The notes beneath the pieces were generated by a model. The model did not search any database and had not been told where the DNA came from. It saw only the letters and a list, made by a program, of their open reading frames with translations. This document shows, in pieces, positions 50,366 to 62,792 of a stretch of 64,000 nt of DNA (the first letter of the stretch is position 1; each line of letters opens with the position of its first letter). The position numbers and the translations under genes were made by a program. This DNA comes from Mrakia gelida (lineage: Eukaryota > Basidiomycota > Tremellomycetes > Cystofilobasidiales > Mrakiaceae): NCBI GenBank assembly GCA_024345305.1, contig BRON01000019.1, positions 682,001 to 746,000 on the forward strand, written 5' to 3'.

Positions 50366-51719
50366 ATGGATCAGGCCAAACTCCTCAAGCTCCAGCAGTC
50401 CGTTCGAATCGGTTCGTTTCCTTCCATCAACCTCTCCTTCCTTCACCCTCCTTCTTCCAACAACAAGATCAACGATCTCTTCTTCTCATTTCGACGATCC
50501 TCTCTACCACCAGCACCACCAACCACCACTCTCAAAGCACATCACTGACTCCCTTCTCGCTCTTCTTTCTTTCCCTCCCCCCCCCCTTCCCCCTCCTTCG
50601 CCTCGCGACCAACCTTCCTTCTCTGTCTCTCTCCTCCGCCGATCTCCCCTTCGCTTCCCCTTCCCACAGGAGGAAAGGGAACTCCCCGTCGTAAGGTGAT
50701 CAAGAAGTCCGTCGCTTCCACCCAGGCCGACGACAAGAAGCTCCAGGCCGCTCTCAAGAAGCTCAACGTCGCTCCTATCGCCGGAGTCGAGGAGGTCAAC
50801 ATGTTCCGAGACGACGGAAACGTCTTGCACTTCTCTGCCCCTAAGGGTTAGTCTGATCTTCTTTTGTTCGTAGGGACGATGTTTCGTTGGGTGAAGGGTA
50901 GGTGGAGCTGGTTCGAAGAGGAAGGGAGGGGAGGAGAACGAAGGGAGGGTTTCGCTTCGTTGGTTTGACGAGCGAGTCGAGGGAGCTGGAAGGAGGTACT
51001 CGCTCGCCTTTAAGGGAGAGGTGGCAGGGCGGGGAAGGGCGGAAAGCTCCCCACGAAAGGAGGCCTAGCAGCGTTGGTCTCAGGAGAGGAGAGTCAACGA
51101 AGACGAAGCTCGTCGTCGCGTTTCGCTTCGTTCGACTGCCTCTCTCCTTCCTCTACTCACCTTCATCTCATCACATTCCGCTTTAACCGCTGCAATCGCT
51201 CATGCTTCCTCTTATCCCGCGACATCCACACTGACCTTCATCCTCTCTCTCCCCTTGCCCGCTTCTTCTCGCTCGCCTTCCCACCATCGCCGCCTCTCCT
51301 GTCCCTCCTTCCCCTCTGCAGTTCACGCCGCCCTCCCCTCCAACACCATGGCCATCTACGGAACCGGTCAGGTCAAGGAGCTCACCGAGCTCGTCCCCGG
51401 AATCCTCAACCAGCTCGGACCCGACTCGCTCGCCTCCCTCCGAAAGCTCGCCGAGTCGTACCAGCAGATCTCGTCGAACCAGCAGCGTGTGGGTGGAGGA
51501 GCCGAGAAGGCCGCTCTTGAGGAGGACGACGAGGACGATGACGACGTGCCCGATCTCGTTGAGAGCTTCGAGGTCGATGAGAAGAAGGAGGGGGGGGAGA
51601 ACAAGTTGGATGAGCTGAGTGAGTCGCGCGATGGACTGCTTCGATTGGTTTGGAGAGGATTGAGAGGTGGGAGCTGACCATGCTTTCATCTCGTTTTTGC
51701 CTTGCTTTGAACAGACTAG
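50366..51719 (+). CDS. EGD1: nascent polypeptide-associated complex subunit beta
   Basis: Ribosome-bound chaperone subunit (BTF3/NAC-beta) that pairs with NAC-alpha at the exit tunnel. Exons 50366-50411, 50670-50846, 51322-51618 and 51715-51719 give 174 residues. Family features: [20 protein letters not shown], the ribosome-binding [14 protein letters not shown] (RRK-x-KK), NAC domain [18 protein letters not shown], and [20 protein letters not shown]. The tail is acidic ([18 protein letters not shown]), as in other NAC-beta proteins. The final exon contributes only AC plus the TAG stop. The second intron is unusually long (475 nt) for this window and could harbour a small RNA, though I see no clear one. 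Confidence 0.95.
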
Positions 51720-52002
51720 ATGCTTCGGTTCTCTCTGCACTCTGAATCTGAATCCAAAAAGCGCTCTCGAAGGAAGGAAGGGAAACGGGGAGTGAGGGAG
51801 GGAGGGGCTAGTTAGTTAGTCTAGTTCGCCTCGTCGGTTTGAATGTTAGGTATCATGCCTTTACTGCTATCTTCTCGCCCCCCTTCTCTCTTCTCTCTCG
51901 CAAACCAAACCCTCTCCCCTTAAACCGAAATCCTAAAACGAACGAACTCGTCCGTTCGACGTTCGATCCTTCCGACCTTTCCTCGTTCGATCCCAAACGA
52001 CC

Positions 52003-52926
52003 ATGACCTCCCCCTCCCTCGCTCCAACGCACCACGACCTCCCCGACCAGATCCCTTGCTTCTCGTGCTTGACTTGTTCGACGAAGATTGTGCGTCCGTT
52101 CGTCTCTCCCTTTGCGTCTCTCTACTCTTCAACCATCGACTCGACCCTTCCCGAACCGAAGCGTGAAGCTCACCCCTTGTCTCGTTCGTCGAAACACAGA
52201 CGCCCACCGACGAACTAGTCAGTAAAGCTTTCAGTGGCAGGGAAGGGAGAGCTTTGTGAGTCGGAGTGCCGTTTTCTCCTGTGGTAGATAGGGTTGGGGG
52301 GTGGAGAGAAGGGACGACGAAAGGAAGACGAGCTCACTTCCTCCCTCCCATCCCACCCACCCCAGCCTCGTCAACACCTGCATCAACATCCTACCTCCTT
52401 CCAAATCGGAGGAAAGAGTGCTCATGACTGGCAGGCATACCGTCTCGGATTTGTACTGTAGGGGGTGTGGGGGGAGGGTGAGTTCTGACCGACCGACGAA
52501 GGAGGGAGGGCGACGAAGCGAGCGACGAAGCGACGGGGAGGGAAGAGGGGGGGACAGAGGTTGGGTGGGTGGGTGAGGGGGAGAGACGAGACGAGCTGAG
52601 CTGAGCTGACGGGCTTTGCGTGTTCGGTAACAGATCGGTTGGAAGTATGAGAAAGCGGAGGAGGTGGGACAGAGGTGAGCTTCGAGGGGCAGAGTGGGTG
52701 AGCTCGAGCGAGTCGCTGATCTCCTTTCGTTCGGTTCGGTTCGTTCGTTGCAGGTACAAAGAGGGTTCGTCTCTTTCCCTTCGTGTTGAGAGTGAGGTGG
52801 GGTGGGATGGGGAAGATAGAGAGAGATCAAAGCTGACTGGAAAAAGCGACGGTATCTGCAGGGAAGTACATCATCGAGCGTGAGAGAGTCGTGAAGGAGA
52901 ATGGGTGGGTGTTGGAGTTGGATTGA
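52003..52926 (+). CDS. Yippee/MOH1-family zinc protein
   Basis: Six exons (52003-52089, 52200-52255, 52366-52477, 52634-52674, 52754-52764, 52862-52926) give 123 residues, the usual Yippee size. Two CxxC zinc pairs: CLTC near residue 23 and YCRGCGG further on. Between them lie DELVSKAFSGREGRAFLVN and RVLMTGRHTVSDLYC; afterwards IGWKYEKAEEVGQRYKEGKY and IIERERVV, all diagnostic. Yippee proteins resemble the zinc fold of cereblon and Mis18; yeast Moh1 is linked to the GID ubiquitin ligase and stationary-phase survival. Exon 5 has only 11 nt and is required for the QRYKEGK join. Confidence 0.93.
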
Positions 52927-53148
52927 GGGCGCGAGGGTTTTTTTCTTCTGTGGTTGAGGTGGTGGTAACGAGCTTAACGATCTCTCTTTGTTGTCTTTGT
53001 TTTGAATATGTATGTTGTTCTTCCTTGAGCTCGAGCTTGACGACGCTCGCCCTCCTTCTTCACCTCTCTCGAATCTCGACGCTCCCTTACTCTTCCCTCC
53101 CTTGCCTCGTCGCCTCCAACCCATCACTCCCTCCCCCCTCTTCTTGCG

Positions 53149-54487
53149 ATGTCCTCCTCCGCCACCCGCACCCGCCTCTCCCTGGCTCGATCGTTCTCTA
53201 CGTGCTCCTCTCTCGGGCTGGCAGCCCCCCCTCCTCCTCCTCCTTCTCGTTCTTCGTCGACGGACATGGGCAAGATCGCCGCTCAGTTGAAGGAGCAGTT
53301 GGGAAAGGGGAAGGTCGTGGAGAGGGAGGTGAGTGGATCGTTCCTGCCTTTCGTTTGGGACGCGGTGGGGGGTGGGGCTGGGAGGGTTGAGGGAGGAGAG
53401 GCGAGCGTAAAAGGGGAAGGGAAGGGAAGGTGAAGAGGAGGAGCTCGCGAGCGAACGAGGAGAGGGAAGAGAGCTTAAGAGCATCCTTGAGACAGAGAGA
53501 CAGCCGAGCTGCTGTTTATCTAGGGTCCAGGGAGTCTTCCTCTCCGCTCGAGGAAGATCTTTCTCTCGCAACAGAGAGGGAGGGACGAACGACTCAAAGG
53601 AAGGGCGGAAGGACCCAGTTGAGCTCGACTCTTCTTTTCTCCTTCCTTTCCTGTCTTTCCCTCGTCCCCTCCCCATCTTCTCGCTTTCGACTCCTTTCTT
53701 TCTCTGTTGGACTGTTCCGAGCTGACTGTATGCTTCCCCATCTCTTTCGATCCTCAGTACTACCCCTTGGTCTCTCCCGGGATCGCTCCCGTCCTTCCTC
53801 CTCCTCGAGAAATCCGACCTCTCGGGATCAAGCGCTCGGAGATCAAGAACCTCCCTGAACGGCTCAAGGTGATGGGGTACCCTGATCTTGTGAGTGCAAC
53901 AAATATCTCGCTCGTTTACTTGTCCATCGGTTTCTAAGAAACGAGGGAAGGGACGAGTCAGACTGGCGAACCCCGAAGCTCAAGCTGATCCTCCTCCGTT
54001 CCCTCTTCTCCTCCTCGTCGCCTACCTACGCCAGCTCGCCACCCTCCCCATAACCCCCTTAGCCTACTCCCTCCTCTCCACCCTCCCCGCATCAGACCAA
54101 GTCCCCTACCCCTCTCTCCACCCAACCCTTCCAACCGTAGCGACCCACCTCCCCTCCCTCTCCACCTCCCCCTCCTCCACCCCCCAACAATACTCCTTCC
54201 ACACCCCCAAAGCAACCGACGCTCCCTACCGCCCAGGAAAGAACAAAGTCCTCACCAAAACCCTTGTTCTTGGTCGAGATGGAGAGGTTGTCGATATTGG
54301 GGAAAGGGGGAAGTGGTTGAAGCCTAGTAAGGAGGAGAAGAGGAGGAGGAGTTTGGAGTTGGTTAGGGAGTTGAAAGGGTTGAAGGAGAAGGAGGGGTTG
54401 GATCGGTTTGGGAAGGGAGAGTTTGAGTGGTTGACGGAGGAGGAGGAGGGGGTTAGGAGGGGGAGGGAGATGGAGGGGATTTTCTAG
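53149..54487 (+). CDS. probable mitochondrial protein, family not recognised
   Basis: Exons 53149-53328, 53758-53889 and 54035-54487 join in frame to 254 residues. The N-terminus (MSSSATRTRLSLARSFSTC) is Arg/Ser-rich with no acidic residue for 38 positions, typical of a mitochondrial presequence. Then EYYPLVSPGIAPVLPPPREI and GIKRSEIKNLPERLKVMGYP, a Pro/Ser-rich middle, DAPYRPGKNKVLTKTLVLGR, and a highly charged helical C-terminus (KEEKRRRSLELVRELKGLKE). Small, basic and targeted, it could be a mitochondrial ribosomal or assembly protein, but I cannot assign it. The intron before exon 2 is long (429 nt). Confidence 0.65.
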
Positions 54488-54590
54488 CGAGTGGAACGAG
54501 CAGGGGAGAGTGAGGAGGGGAGGAGAGGGATTGGGATGGGATGAGAAGCTTGAATCGGTTGAAGAGAGAGACGTGTGGGAGCGAAAGTGC

Positions 54591-54639
<49 letters not shown>

Positions 54640-55102
54640 TGTTGGGTGGTAAACTGCTTGGGTCTCGAAGGTGCCATGCTGATGAGGAGGAGACGAAACG
54701 GAGGAGAAACGCGTCGCTCGTTCATCGCTTCGGTTCCGTCTTGCCCTCCCCTGGTACTTTCTTCCTCCTCGTCAAGCACTCTAGCGGGACGTCTGGCTAG
54801 GACACTATCGCCTTGACGAGTAGAACAGAGCGCGAAGTGCCGTCTCAGCGAGGTTTTCGCAGCCTCGACGACTTCGAATCGAGTGAAGGCAGACGTCCGA
54901 GGATCAGCCTCGATCCTGCTACTCTCGTTGATTTACGTTACGAAGGTTTGACTGACCCTCAAGTTATCAGCGTAAGTCTTTTGTTCCTTTTTTTCGGTTG
55001 GGAGCATGAAAGTGAGCGAGCCCTCTCCTGTCTCGGCTGAACCTCATGCTCTTCAGTCCTCTGATCCCGTCTCTCCTCTCCCCACCAACCGCCATCTTCC
55101 CA
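54488..55102. other. intergenic, upstream of second P450
   Basis: Contains a GA microsatellite (54593-54635) in the 3' flank of the preceding gene. A short plus-strand frame at 54813-55040 is not supported by homology. Confidence 0.4.
54593..54635. repeat. GA dinucleotide microsatellite
   Basis: About 21 uninterrupted GA units, roughly 100 bases after the stop codon of the mitochondrial-protein gene, probably within or next to its 3' UTR. Confidence 0.9.
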
Positions 55103-57795
55103 ATGCTGCCCCTTCTTGTTCTCCTCCTATCCCCAGTCATCCTCTACTACCTCTACCGCCTCCTCAATGACCTCCTCGTTCCCAAACCCATCCCAGGGAT
55201 CCCTCGCCTCTCAACGACTCAATGGTTCTGGGGGGACGCTCGTCCTCTCTTCGCCTCCCTGACTCGAACGAAGCAGTTCCATCTCTTCTACGAGCAACTT
55301 GCAGATCAGTTCGAAGAAGGGTTCTTTCAGTTCTTCTGGGTCGCTTCGCTGAAGAGACCGATCGTCGTCATCTCAGATCCAGAGACTATCGACAGAGGTG
55401 CGTTTCGAAGCAGTCGAGTCGAGTCGAGCTGAGGAGGGAGGAAGGTCGAGCGGGATCAGGAGGAGCTGACTCGTTGCTGCTTTCTGCTTTGCAGTCCTCA
55501 GCACCAACGCCGATGGAGGGTTCGATAGAGCGGCTGCTACTAGGAGGATCTTCTCTACAACTATGCGTGAGTTCTGAGGGGTTTCCTGCCTCCACTCGAG
55601 AGAAAGGTCGAGTTGAAGCTGACGAGCTCGAGTCGCTTTCTTCGTCTCAGCTTTTGGAGCGCTTTCGACCAAGACGAGTGAGTCTCGAATCCTCACCTTT
55701 CAGATCTCTGGCTATGCAGCTGACTCCGCGTATCTATGGTCTTCCTCAGACAAGATGTGGAAACATCATCGTCGACTTTTTGGCTTCGCCATGAGCTCAA
55801 AGGTTTGTCCCCTCCCCTCTTCCTCGTCCCTGACTTCGCTCGTGCCTGATCCATCTCCTTGTTCATTGCCATATCTAACAGTCTCTCCAAGGGATCACTC
55901 CCGATCTCGTCAAGAACGTCGAGACTCTCCTCCAGCTCTGGGACGTCAAGCAGTCCATCGTTTCATCGACTTCGTCTCCCCTCAACGACGCGTCGCCGCC
56001 CAAGCCGGAACACTGCTTCGAGGTCGCTCTGGATCTCAACTTCCTCGCTCAGGACGTCATCTCCAGCATCGCTTTCGGTCAAGGGTACAACCTTCTTCCC
56101 GACTCGATCAAGGAAGTCCAGAAGGAAGGGAGAGGAAAGGATGGCAGCTTCCCTTTTCAACGAAACGCCTTGCCCGAAGCGTCGAGAGCTTTCTTCGAGG
56201 TTCATCTCTTTCTTCTCCCTGCTTGACCGAGAGCTCATATTGAATCTCAACGTACGTCCTTCGTTTCGTTCGTTCCACAGGCCCTCCCTGCAACCTCCGT
56301 CTTTCCCAGCCTCAGCTTCAAACTCCATCGTCTCCTCTCGTCGAAGTTCCGAGCCTCTGAACGAATCCTTCACGCCTTCCTCGACAAGTGCGTCGTTGAG
56401 GGAAGGAAAAGGGTCAGGTCTGGAGAGGCTGGAACGTCCCTCTTGGATCGAGTTCTCGAAAAGGAGCTGAAGGAGGAGCAGGACGGACTTGGGTTGTTGA
56501 GGATCCAGGAGTTGCGAGACGAGCTTTGTACTTTCCTCGTTGCGTGAGTTCACATCATTCCTCTCGACTCGGTCGGTCTTCCACCGACTTACCCCTGATT
56601 CATTCGTATCTTCGTTCGCAGTGGTGAGGAAACAACTGCTACGACCATGAGCTGGGTGAGTCCTTTTTTTCGTTTTCCCTCGTTCGACGCGTCGACTTCA
56701 ACCGCTTCGCCTGCCTCGCTTCGTTTCGTTTCCCAGATCCTTCGATACCTCTCTCAGAACCCTCAAGTACAGCATCGCCTTCGAGAGGAGATCGTAAAGA
56801 CCCTCCCTCTCCCGTCGGAAAGGGAAGTGTCGTACGAAGATATGAACCTCGAGTCGACTCCTTGTTCGTTTTTCGGTTTCGTTTCCCTCCCTCTTCTGAC
56901 GTTTTCTAACCCGTCTTTTCTTCTAATACATCGCCAGACCTCGAAGCAGTTCTCCAAGAGAGTCTCCGAGTCTCCTCGACCGTCGTTGCCGTCTACCGTC
57001 AGAGTGAGCGAGCCTTCATAAACTTTCCATCTCACAAACGACGCGACTTCGTTTCGTCGAACCTCAAGCTGACCAGAAGCTCTCTCTTTCGTTCTTACCC
57101 GCAGCTACCAAAACCGTCGAGATCAAAGGTCGAGTCGTCCCAGCTGGTCACCACGTCATCTGCCTCATCGGAAAGTACGGAAGATTCACGTCGAGCTCTG
57201 TCAAGGGAGACAAGAAGGGAGTCGCCGAATGTTGGGATCAAAGCTTTGATGTCAACCAGTTCAGGTGAGCGAGGCGTCCTCCGTGCTTCTTGTTCTTGTT
57301 CTTCGCCGGTCGGTTTTAACTTGTCTTTGTCCTTTTCGTTAGACCTGAACGATGGCTCGACTCGGACGCAAAGTTCAACCCCAAGGTGATCCGCACTCAC
57401 TTCTCTTCTTTTGGGCTTGCTTCGCACTTCATTGAAGCTGACCTCTTCTCCCATCTTCTCATTTTCCACAGGCTGGACCCAATCTTCCATTCTCCATCGG
57501 CCAACGAGGCTGCTACGGAATGAAACTCGCGGTGAGCTCGTTTCCCCGTCGTCTTTCTCGCTCGCCTTCCTCTCGACGCGTCGTCGTCGCTCATCTTTGC
57601 GAGCCGTCACTGATCTTTTCCCTCGCTCCCCAACAGTCCCTCGAGCTCAAACTCTTCATCGCTCTCCTCTCTCAAACCTTCTTCCTCGAATCTGTTCCCG
57701 AAGAGCTCGCAGATCGAGAGGAAACGAGGGTTGTCGAAGCTGGAGTGACGAGGAAGCCTGACGGTGGGGTTTGGGTGAGGCTGAGGAGGTGGTGA
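55103..57795 (+). CDS. cytochrome P450 (paralogue 2)
   Basis: Thirteen exons (55103-55397, 55495-55566, 55651-55677, 55750-55802, 55882-56199, 56281-56543, 56622-56655, 56737-56863, 56939-57004, 57105-57264, 57343-57385, 57472-57531, 57637-57795) give 558 residues. Anchor MLPLLVLLLSPVILYYLY, then PKPIPGIPRLSTTQWFWGD; I-helix AGEETTATTMSW; K-helix LQESLRV; PERW; haem loop FSIGQRGCYG with Cys500. Eight exons have the same length as in paralogue 1 at 41327, and all splice phases agree. All introns here have GT-AG ends, including the last (GCG|GTGAGC), which is broken in paralogue 1. Monooxygenase activity is inferred from the intact motifs; the substrate is unknown. One internal exon includes a coding GACGCGTC (55987). 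Confidence 0.92.
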
Positions 57796-58046
57796 GCGAA
57801 TTGGGACGGAGAAGGAGAGAGAGAGAGAGAGGGTTAGGCGATGTCTCCCGAGCTGCGGAGGTATGGCGTGAGATGTGATGACTTTGACGCCTTTCGGTCG
57901 ACGCGACTCGCGTTCGTCCATCGTTTCGGGATTCGAAAGTCGGACACCACTGAGAGACACATACCTCGCTCAGAACCACGAGCGCTCTCGAATCTAATCT
58001 CGTCCGTCTACCACGAGAAGGTTGATCTCGATTCTCTTCATGCCCA

Positions 58047-59779
58047 TCAAAGATCGAAATCGTCGTCCTCGTCGCTGATCCTCCCCTGCCTCCTCGCACT
58101 TCCTCCAGCCATCTTCCCAGCCGTTCCATGTCGAATCGTAGTGGTCTTCTTGTTTCTCTGTCCTCCCCACTCCTCGTCGTCCGAATCTCCCTCGTCACCA
58201 GAAGAGTTGTCGTTCCCTTTCGAGTGAGCGGCGAGAGGGAGATGGGAGGTGAGGATCCCTTTGGCTGAAACCAGGAGGGCTTGGATGTCTGGGGGAGGAG
58301 ACAACGACGAGGGAGAACCGGAAGCGCAGAGGGGAGAAGACGAGACGGGAGAACCGGAAGCGCAGAGGGGAGAAGACGAGACGAGAAAGAAAGAGGTCAG
58401 TTCAATTCCGGGTCGGGCATCTCGTCTCGAACAGCAGGTGAACGACGCGACGAAGGAAGGAAGGACGTACCTCTCTCCTCTCCCTTCCCGAGAACACCAT
58501 CGGCTCCGACGATCTGAGCGGTGACGTCACCATTCCTGTAGATGATGAGGGTGGGGAGGTTGCGATCGGGGTAGTTTTCGATGCACTGACTTCCGATGAT
58601 GGAGATGAACTTGGTTCGAGGGAAGCGTTGCGCGAGGGTGGAGAGGATCTTGGAGAGGCGGAGGGAGGCGGGTTGACTGTAGGTCAACGGAAGAGAAGAA
58701 ATGTCAGCGAGAGAAGGGACATATAACTGATGTGTTGCGAGGAGAAACGAAGGGAGGACGAAGGCAAGGAAGAAGCGGGCGAGGATCGCGTCTCGGCAGC
58801 TCCATCCTCTTCCCCTCCTTCTGCGCGAAGAGCCAACCTCGAAGCTGGAGAAGGGAAGAAAGATGAACACTCACCCATCCTTGTACAAGAAACAGACCAC
58901 CCCAGTCCCAACCTTCTCCTTCTTCTCTCCATCCTCCTTCTCCTCCCTCCCCTCGTCCTGCTCATCCAGCCCTCCCTCCTCCTGCTCCTCACTCCCTTTC
59001 GTGACCTCCCTCTCCCAGTCGTTCCTCCCGATAGGTTTCAAGCTTCCGAATCTGCCCTTCTTCTCAACCTCCCTCATCTCCTTGAGTCGCTGCTGCCTGT
59101 AGGACTGGAAGAGTCGTTCCTCGTCCGAGTCGGGTGTTTCTTCGGCGAGGAGAGCGAGCGTGGAAGGGTTGGCCATGGTCAGGGTTGCGTTGAGGAGGTC
59201 GGCGTCGGAAGGGAGGAAGTCGGAGGGAGATCTGAAGGGGCGAGGGAGAGAGATGGAGTCAGTTGAGGTTCTCAGGGGAGGAAAGAGAGGAAGATGGGAG
59301 CGAGCGAGCGAGGGCTGAAGTTGAGCTTGAGTTCAAAAGAATGAGCCGAGGCGAACAAGCGGCTCTGAAACATACAAGTCAGACTTGGGAAGAGCTCGAG
59401 GGCCTCAGAAGCCGTATATGCCCCCTCCTCGTCTGTGCCTACTATGGAAGGAAGCGCTGAGGGTGAGCTCCCTCTCTCGCCGTCCCTCCGTCCTTCCAGC
59501 TCATCAACCCCCTTCGCTTGGACGAGCTCGCCTCCCTCCCGACCTAGCTCTCTGTTCTCGGACGACTACATATCGAGATGGGACTCACGGAGGTGTCTTG
59601 GGTGCTGGTGGTATGATTCCTTGAGCTCGAAGAGCATCTCGGCTGGAGGAGAGAGAAAACAAAACGGAAGGACCGGACGAGGTGAGCTCCACTTCAGAGG
59701 AGAAGGAGAGAGCCGCCTCCTCTGTGGTAAAGCCTTCGACTCACAACTCGGAATCTTCATCTAGGTTGAGAGCGACCAT
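58047..59779 (-). CDS. phosducin-like protein (PLP2/PDCL3 type)
   Basis: Exons 59779-59745, 59642-59589, 59231-58875, 58676-58471 and 58288-58047 give 297 residues. The N-terminus MVALNLDEDSEFRDALRAQG leading to IIPPAPKTPP matches the family start (EDTEWND-LR--GIIPP). The thioredoxin-like domain follows: SYRQQRLKEMREVEKKGRFG, VVCFLYKDGQPASLRLS, FISIIGSQCIENYPDRNLPT and IIYRNGDVTAQIVG. The acidic tail ends ISDEDDDFDL. These proteins are co-chaperones of the CCT chaperonin for actin and tubulin folding. Gly/Ser linker and Asp-rich tail are longer than usual. The first two short exons lie over 350 bases upstream of the main exon and were placed from the conserved N-terminus. The last intron contains a tandem 36-bp repeat. 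Confidence 0.88.
58313..58384. repeat. two tandem copies of a 36-bp unit
   Basis: The unit beginning GAGAACCGGAAGCGCAGAGG is repeated head to tail nearly perfectly, inside the last intron of the phosducin-like gene. Confidence 0.88.
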
Positions 59780-60179
59780 CTTCTATAGCTGTGTGTTGAT
59801 ATCAAGCGCTGATAGGCTGAGGAGGGCGTGAAGGGAGTGGAAGGGAAGCGAGGGCGAGTGCGCTGGAGGAGAGGAGAGTGGTGAGCGATGAGTTGCCGAA
59901 GGCGTTGAGCTGCTTTTTTGAGTCCGAGTCTCGCAGGAGACGTAGGTCGAGAGAGTCGAGAGGTGGATCCGAGCGAAGGAAGCTAGAAAAACGAGCGAGA
60001 TGGAGTTGAGAGCCACTCTCGAAAGAAGGGAACGAAACGAACTTCAGCTCGTCCGTCGAGCTCGCTTCCCTCGGTGACCTCAACCCTCCACCACCCCTTA
60101 AAACAACAAAAACACGACCGTCGTCTCTTCTCGCATCTACAGACGGCCCTTGTCTCTCCACCGAAAGATCTGAATCTGC
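59780..60179. other. divergent promoter, phosducin-like and capping enzyme
   Basis: Shared upstream DNA. A short minus-strand open frame (about 60001-59817) is Ser/Leu-rich and not supported. Confidence 0.4.
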
Positions 60180-62338
60180 ATGCTCGCTACCAAGATCCCT
60201 GAGATTCCAGGGACTCTGGCCTCCCCAGAATCGACCGGTTGGCTGATGGACAAGGTCGCTAAGTTGTGCCATCTGAGCGCGAGAAGGTATGTATATCTAC
60301 ATCTTATCTCGTCACGTCGAGCTAGTGCTGATCAAGCTCTCTCTCCACCAGATTCCCTGGCTCGCAACCTGTCAGCTTCGAGCAGGAGTCGCTGTCGTTA
60401 CTGGAGGAGGAAGAGTGAGCTTCGATGTTTCCCTTCCTTCCCTTCCCTCTCGACGCTCTCTTCCACCAATCCTCCGTCCCCTGCTGACCCCAACTCGTAT
60501 ACATCTTGACTTCGTAGCTTCTGGGTATGTGAGAAGTCGGATGGGGTCAGGGTTCTCGTCCTCATCCTCCTGAATCAGCTCAACAAGACTCAGGACGTCT
60601 TCCTCGTTCGTTCTTCCTCCCTCTCTCTCGTCCCGACTCGTCTCGACTCTTCCTTGACCTGTACCTTGTTGCATCTCCCCTCTCCTCGTCCTTACAGATC
60701 GATCGCAAAGAAGAGTTCCGTCAAGTCACAGGCCTCAAGTTCCCCAACGGTCAGGATCCAAAAACGAACGCTCTCCTCGGAGACACCATCCTCGACGGAG
60801 AGCTCGTCTACGATATCGATCCAGAGACAGGAGAGGTCAGTCAGGTCTCTCTATCTCTACAAGAAGTGATTATCGTCGTCCTGTCACTCACTTTTCGCTT
60901 TTACCCCCTCTTTTCTCTGCAGGAAACCCTTCGTCTGTACGCGTTCGACTGCCTCGTCTTCTCGGGAGACAACCTCTTCTCCAAATCCCTCTCGAGTAGA
61001 TACGGGGTAAATGGAACCGATCTTGCTTCTCCAACGTCCTCATCTTCTGACCTCGTTCTTCGTTTCTCTCCCAGCGCCTGAGATCGTGGGTCATCGAACC
61101 GATACGGAAACTCGCTCCTTCGCCTCATCGGCCGTTCGACATCGTTCTCAAAAGCATGGAACTCGCGTACGGAGTCGAGAAGGTTTTCCAGGAGGACATA
61201 CCGAAACTTCAGCATGGCCACGATGGGCTGATCTTTACGTGTTGTGGTAGTGGGTACACGGTGGGGACGGATCCGAAGATGTGAGTCCGACGTTCGAGTT
61301 CGCGTCTCGTCCTTCTTTCCTCGTCGCATCCCTGGCTCGACTTTCTCGCTTCGTCCATCCAAGTTCCTTCACACACGACGCTGATGTGATCCTATTTTTT
61401 TTTCTCTCTCGTCTTGTTGGTCTCAGCCTGAAATGGAAACCACCCTCGGAAAACTCCATCGACTTCAAACTCACTCTCCACTTCCCTCCTCACCCTTCCT
61501 CCTCCGCCTCTCCCGACTTCACCGATATGCCCGTCTTCAAACTACATCAGTGGATGGGTCTCGAGGAGTACGAGTTCTTCGACACCATGACCGTCACCGA
61601 GGAGGAGTGGGAACAGTGAGTTCTTCGTCGTTTTCGCTCGAGTCGTCGCGCCCTCGCTTCCCGGTCCCGTCCCCTTCCCCTTCCCCCGCCTCTTCATTCT
61701 TCGCCCTTTCTCTCACTCGAACGGAGTTTCTAACATGTTCCTCTCTCTTTCTCTTGCGTCCCAGAATGAAACTCTCCTCGATCCAGTACGACGACGCCAT
61801 CGTCGAAGTCACTTGGTCCGCCGAGCTCGACACTTGGGTCATTCTTCGAGTTCGAGACGACAAGCTTCAAGGAAACCACTCGAAGACGGTTCAGAGCATT
61901 CTGAAAAGTATAGCGGACGGTGTGGAAGCTCCACAGGTGCGTCTTTCGCTCTTCATTCCCTCCTTCCCTTCGTCGCGTCCTTCGCTTCCGCACGATCCCT
62001 CTCCCGTCCTGGACTTTGCACTCCCTCCCTCCCGTCTTTCCATCCTTTTCCGCCTCTTTGAAACAGAGCTGACGTCGCTCAAATCTTGCGCTCATCTCCC
62101 ACAGCTCTTCCAATTCTCTCAACGAATCCGCTCAGCTTGGAAGTCGCGTGAAGCAGCACGCGAAGCAGCAAAGAAACTACCACCGCCGCAACAACGCCCA
62201 CCCCTTCCTCCTTCGTCGCATTCCAACTCTCGTCCACCACCACCGGCCCACCACTACCAGCAGCAGCAACAGCCGATGGGATACCCCGGGCCAGGTGGAG
62301 GCGGGGGAGGAGGAGCGATTCCTGGACTGAGGCGGTAG
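60180..62338 (+). CDS. CEG1: mRNA capping enzyme alpha subunit (guanylyltransferase)
   Basis: Adds GMP to the 5' diphosphate end of nascent RNA polymerase II transcripts in the nucleus. Nine exons (60180-60286, 60352-60414, 60518-60605, 60698-60835, 60923-61006, 61075-61280, 61427-61615, 61765-61936, 62105-62338) give 426 residues. Start region KIPEIPGTLASPESTGWLMD; RFPGSQPVSF; the nucleotidyl-transfer motif I EKSDGVR with Lys63; motif III/IIIa DTILDGELVYD and YAFDCLVFSG; motif IV HDGLIFTCC; motif V LKWKPPSENSIDFKL; and the C-terminal WELDTWVILRVRDDK-like OB-fold part (here SAELDTWVILRVRDDK). The tail is Pro/Gln/Gly-rich. As in other fungi there is no fused RNA triphosphatase, so a separate CET1-type partner is expected elsewhere. 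Confidence 0.95.
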
Positions 62339-62792
62339 GAAAAGTGAACGAGCGTCGAGGCTGAGTTGTGTTGGACGGACGACGAGGAGTGTACGAGCAG
62401 GCGCTGTTTTTGTTTTGTCTGGGTAGGCTTGCTTTCTGTTTATGCTTTTGAACTCATGATGAACATGTTCACGAGCCGTTTCGTTCAGTCGAGGCGAGAG
62501 GAAGATTCTTCCCAAAGAGACTCAGGGTCCGCATCTCGTCCAGTCGACTGATCGTCTTATCTGCCGATTTCGAGACGAAAGTCGTCAGATCATTGGATAC
62601 ATACAACTAAGAGCAGAAGGGACCGAAGGAAGAAGACGCGACGCGACGCGACGCGAGGGACTCTAGACGAAAAGAACGAACGGGCGAGCAGGGATCCATG
62701 CTAGGTAGGACAAGCTGAAGAAGGGAGAAGATAAAAGTAAGGGAGAATACAACCGCACGCAACGAAAACTACCACATCGAACTGACACACGC
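62339..62792. other. convergent intergenic region
   Basis: Between the 3' ends of the capping enzyme gene and MOT1. Contains a run of GACGC units (ACGCGACGCGACGCGACGCG near 62635-62655). No gene seen. Confidence 0.4.

Noticed and set aside
59802..60272. Minus-strand frame between the phosducin-like and capping enzyme genes
   Set aside because: Overlaps the capping enzyme's first exon and is low-complexity; the phosducin-like N-terminal exons lie elsewhere.
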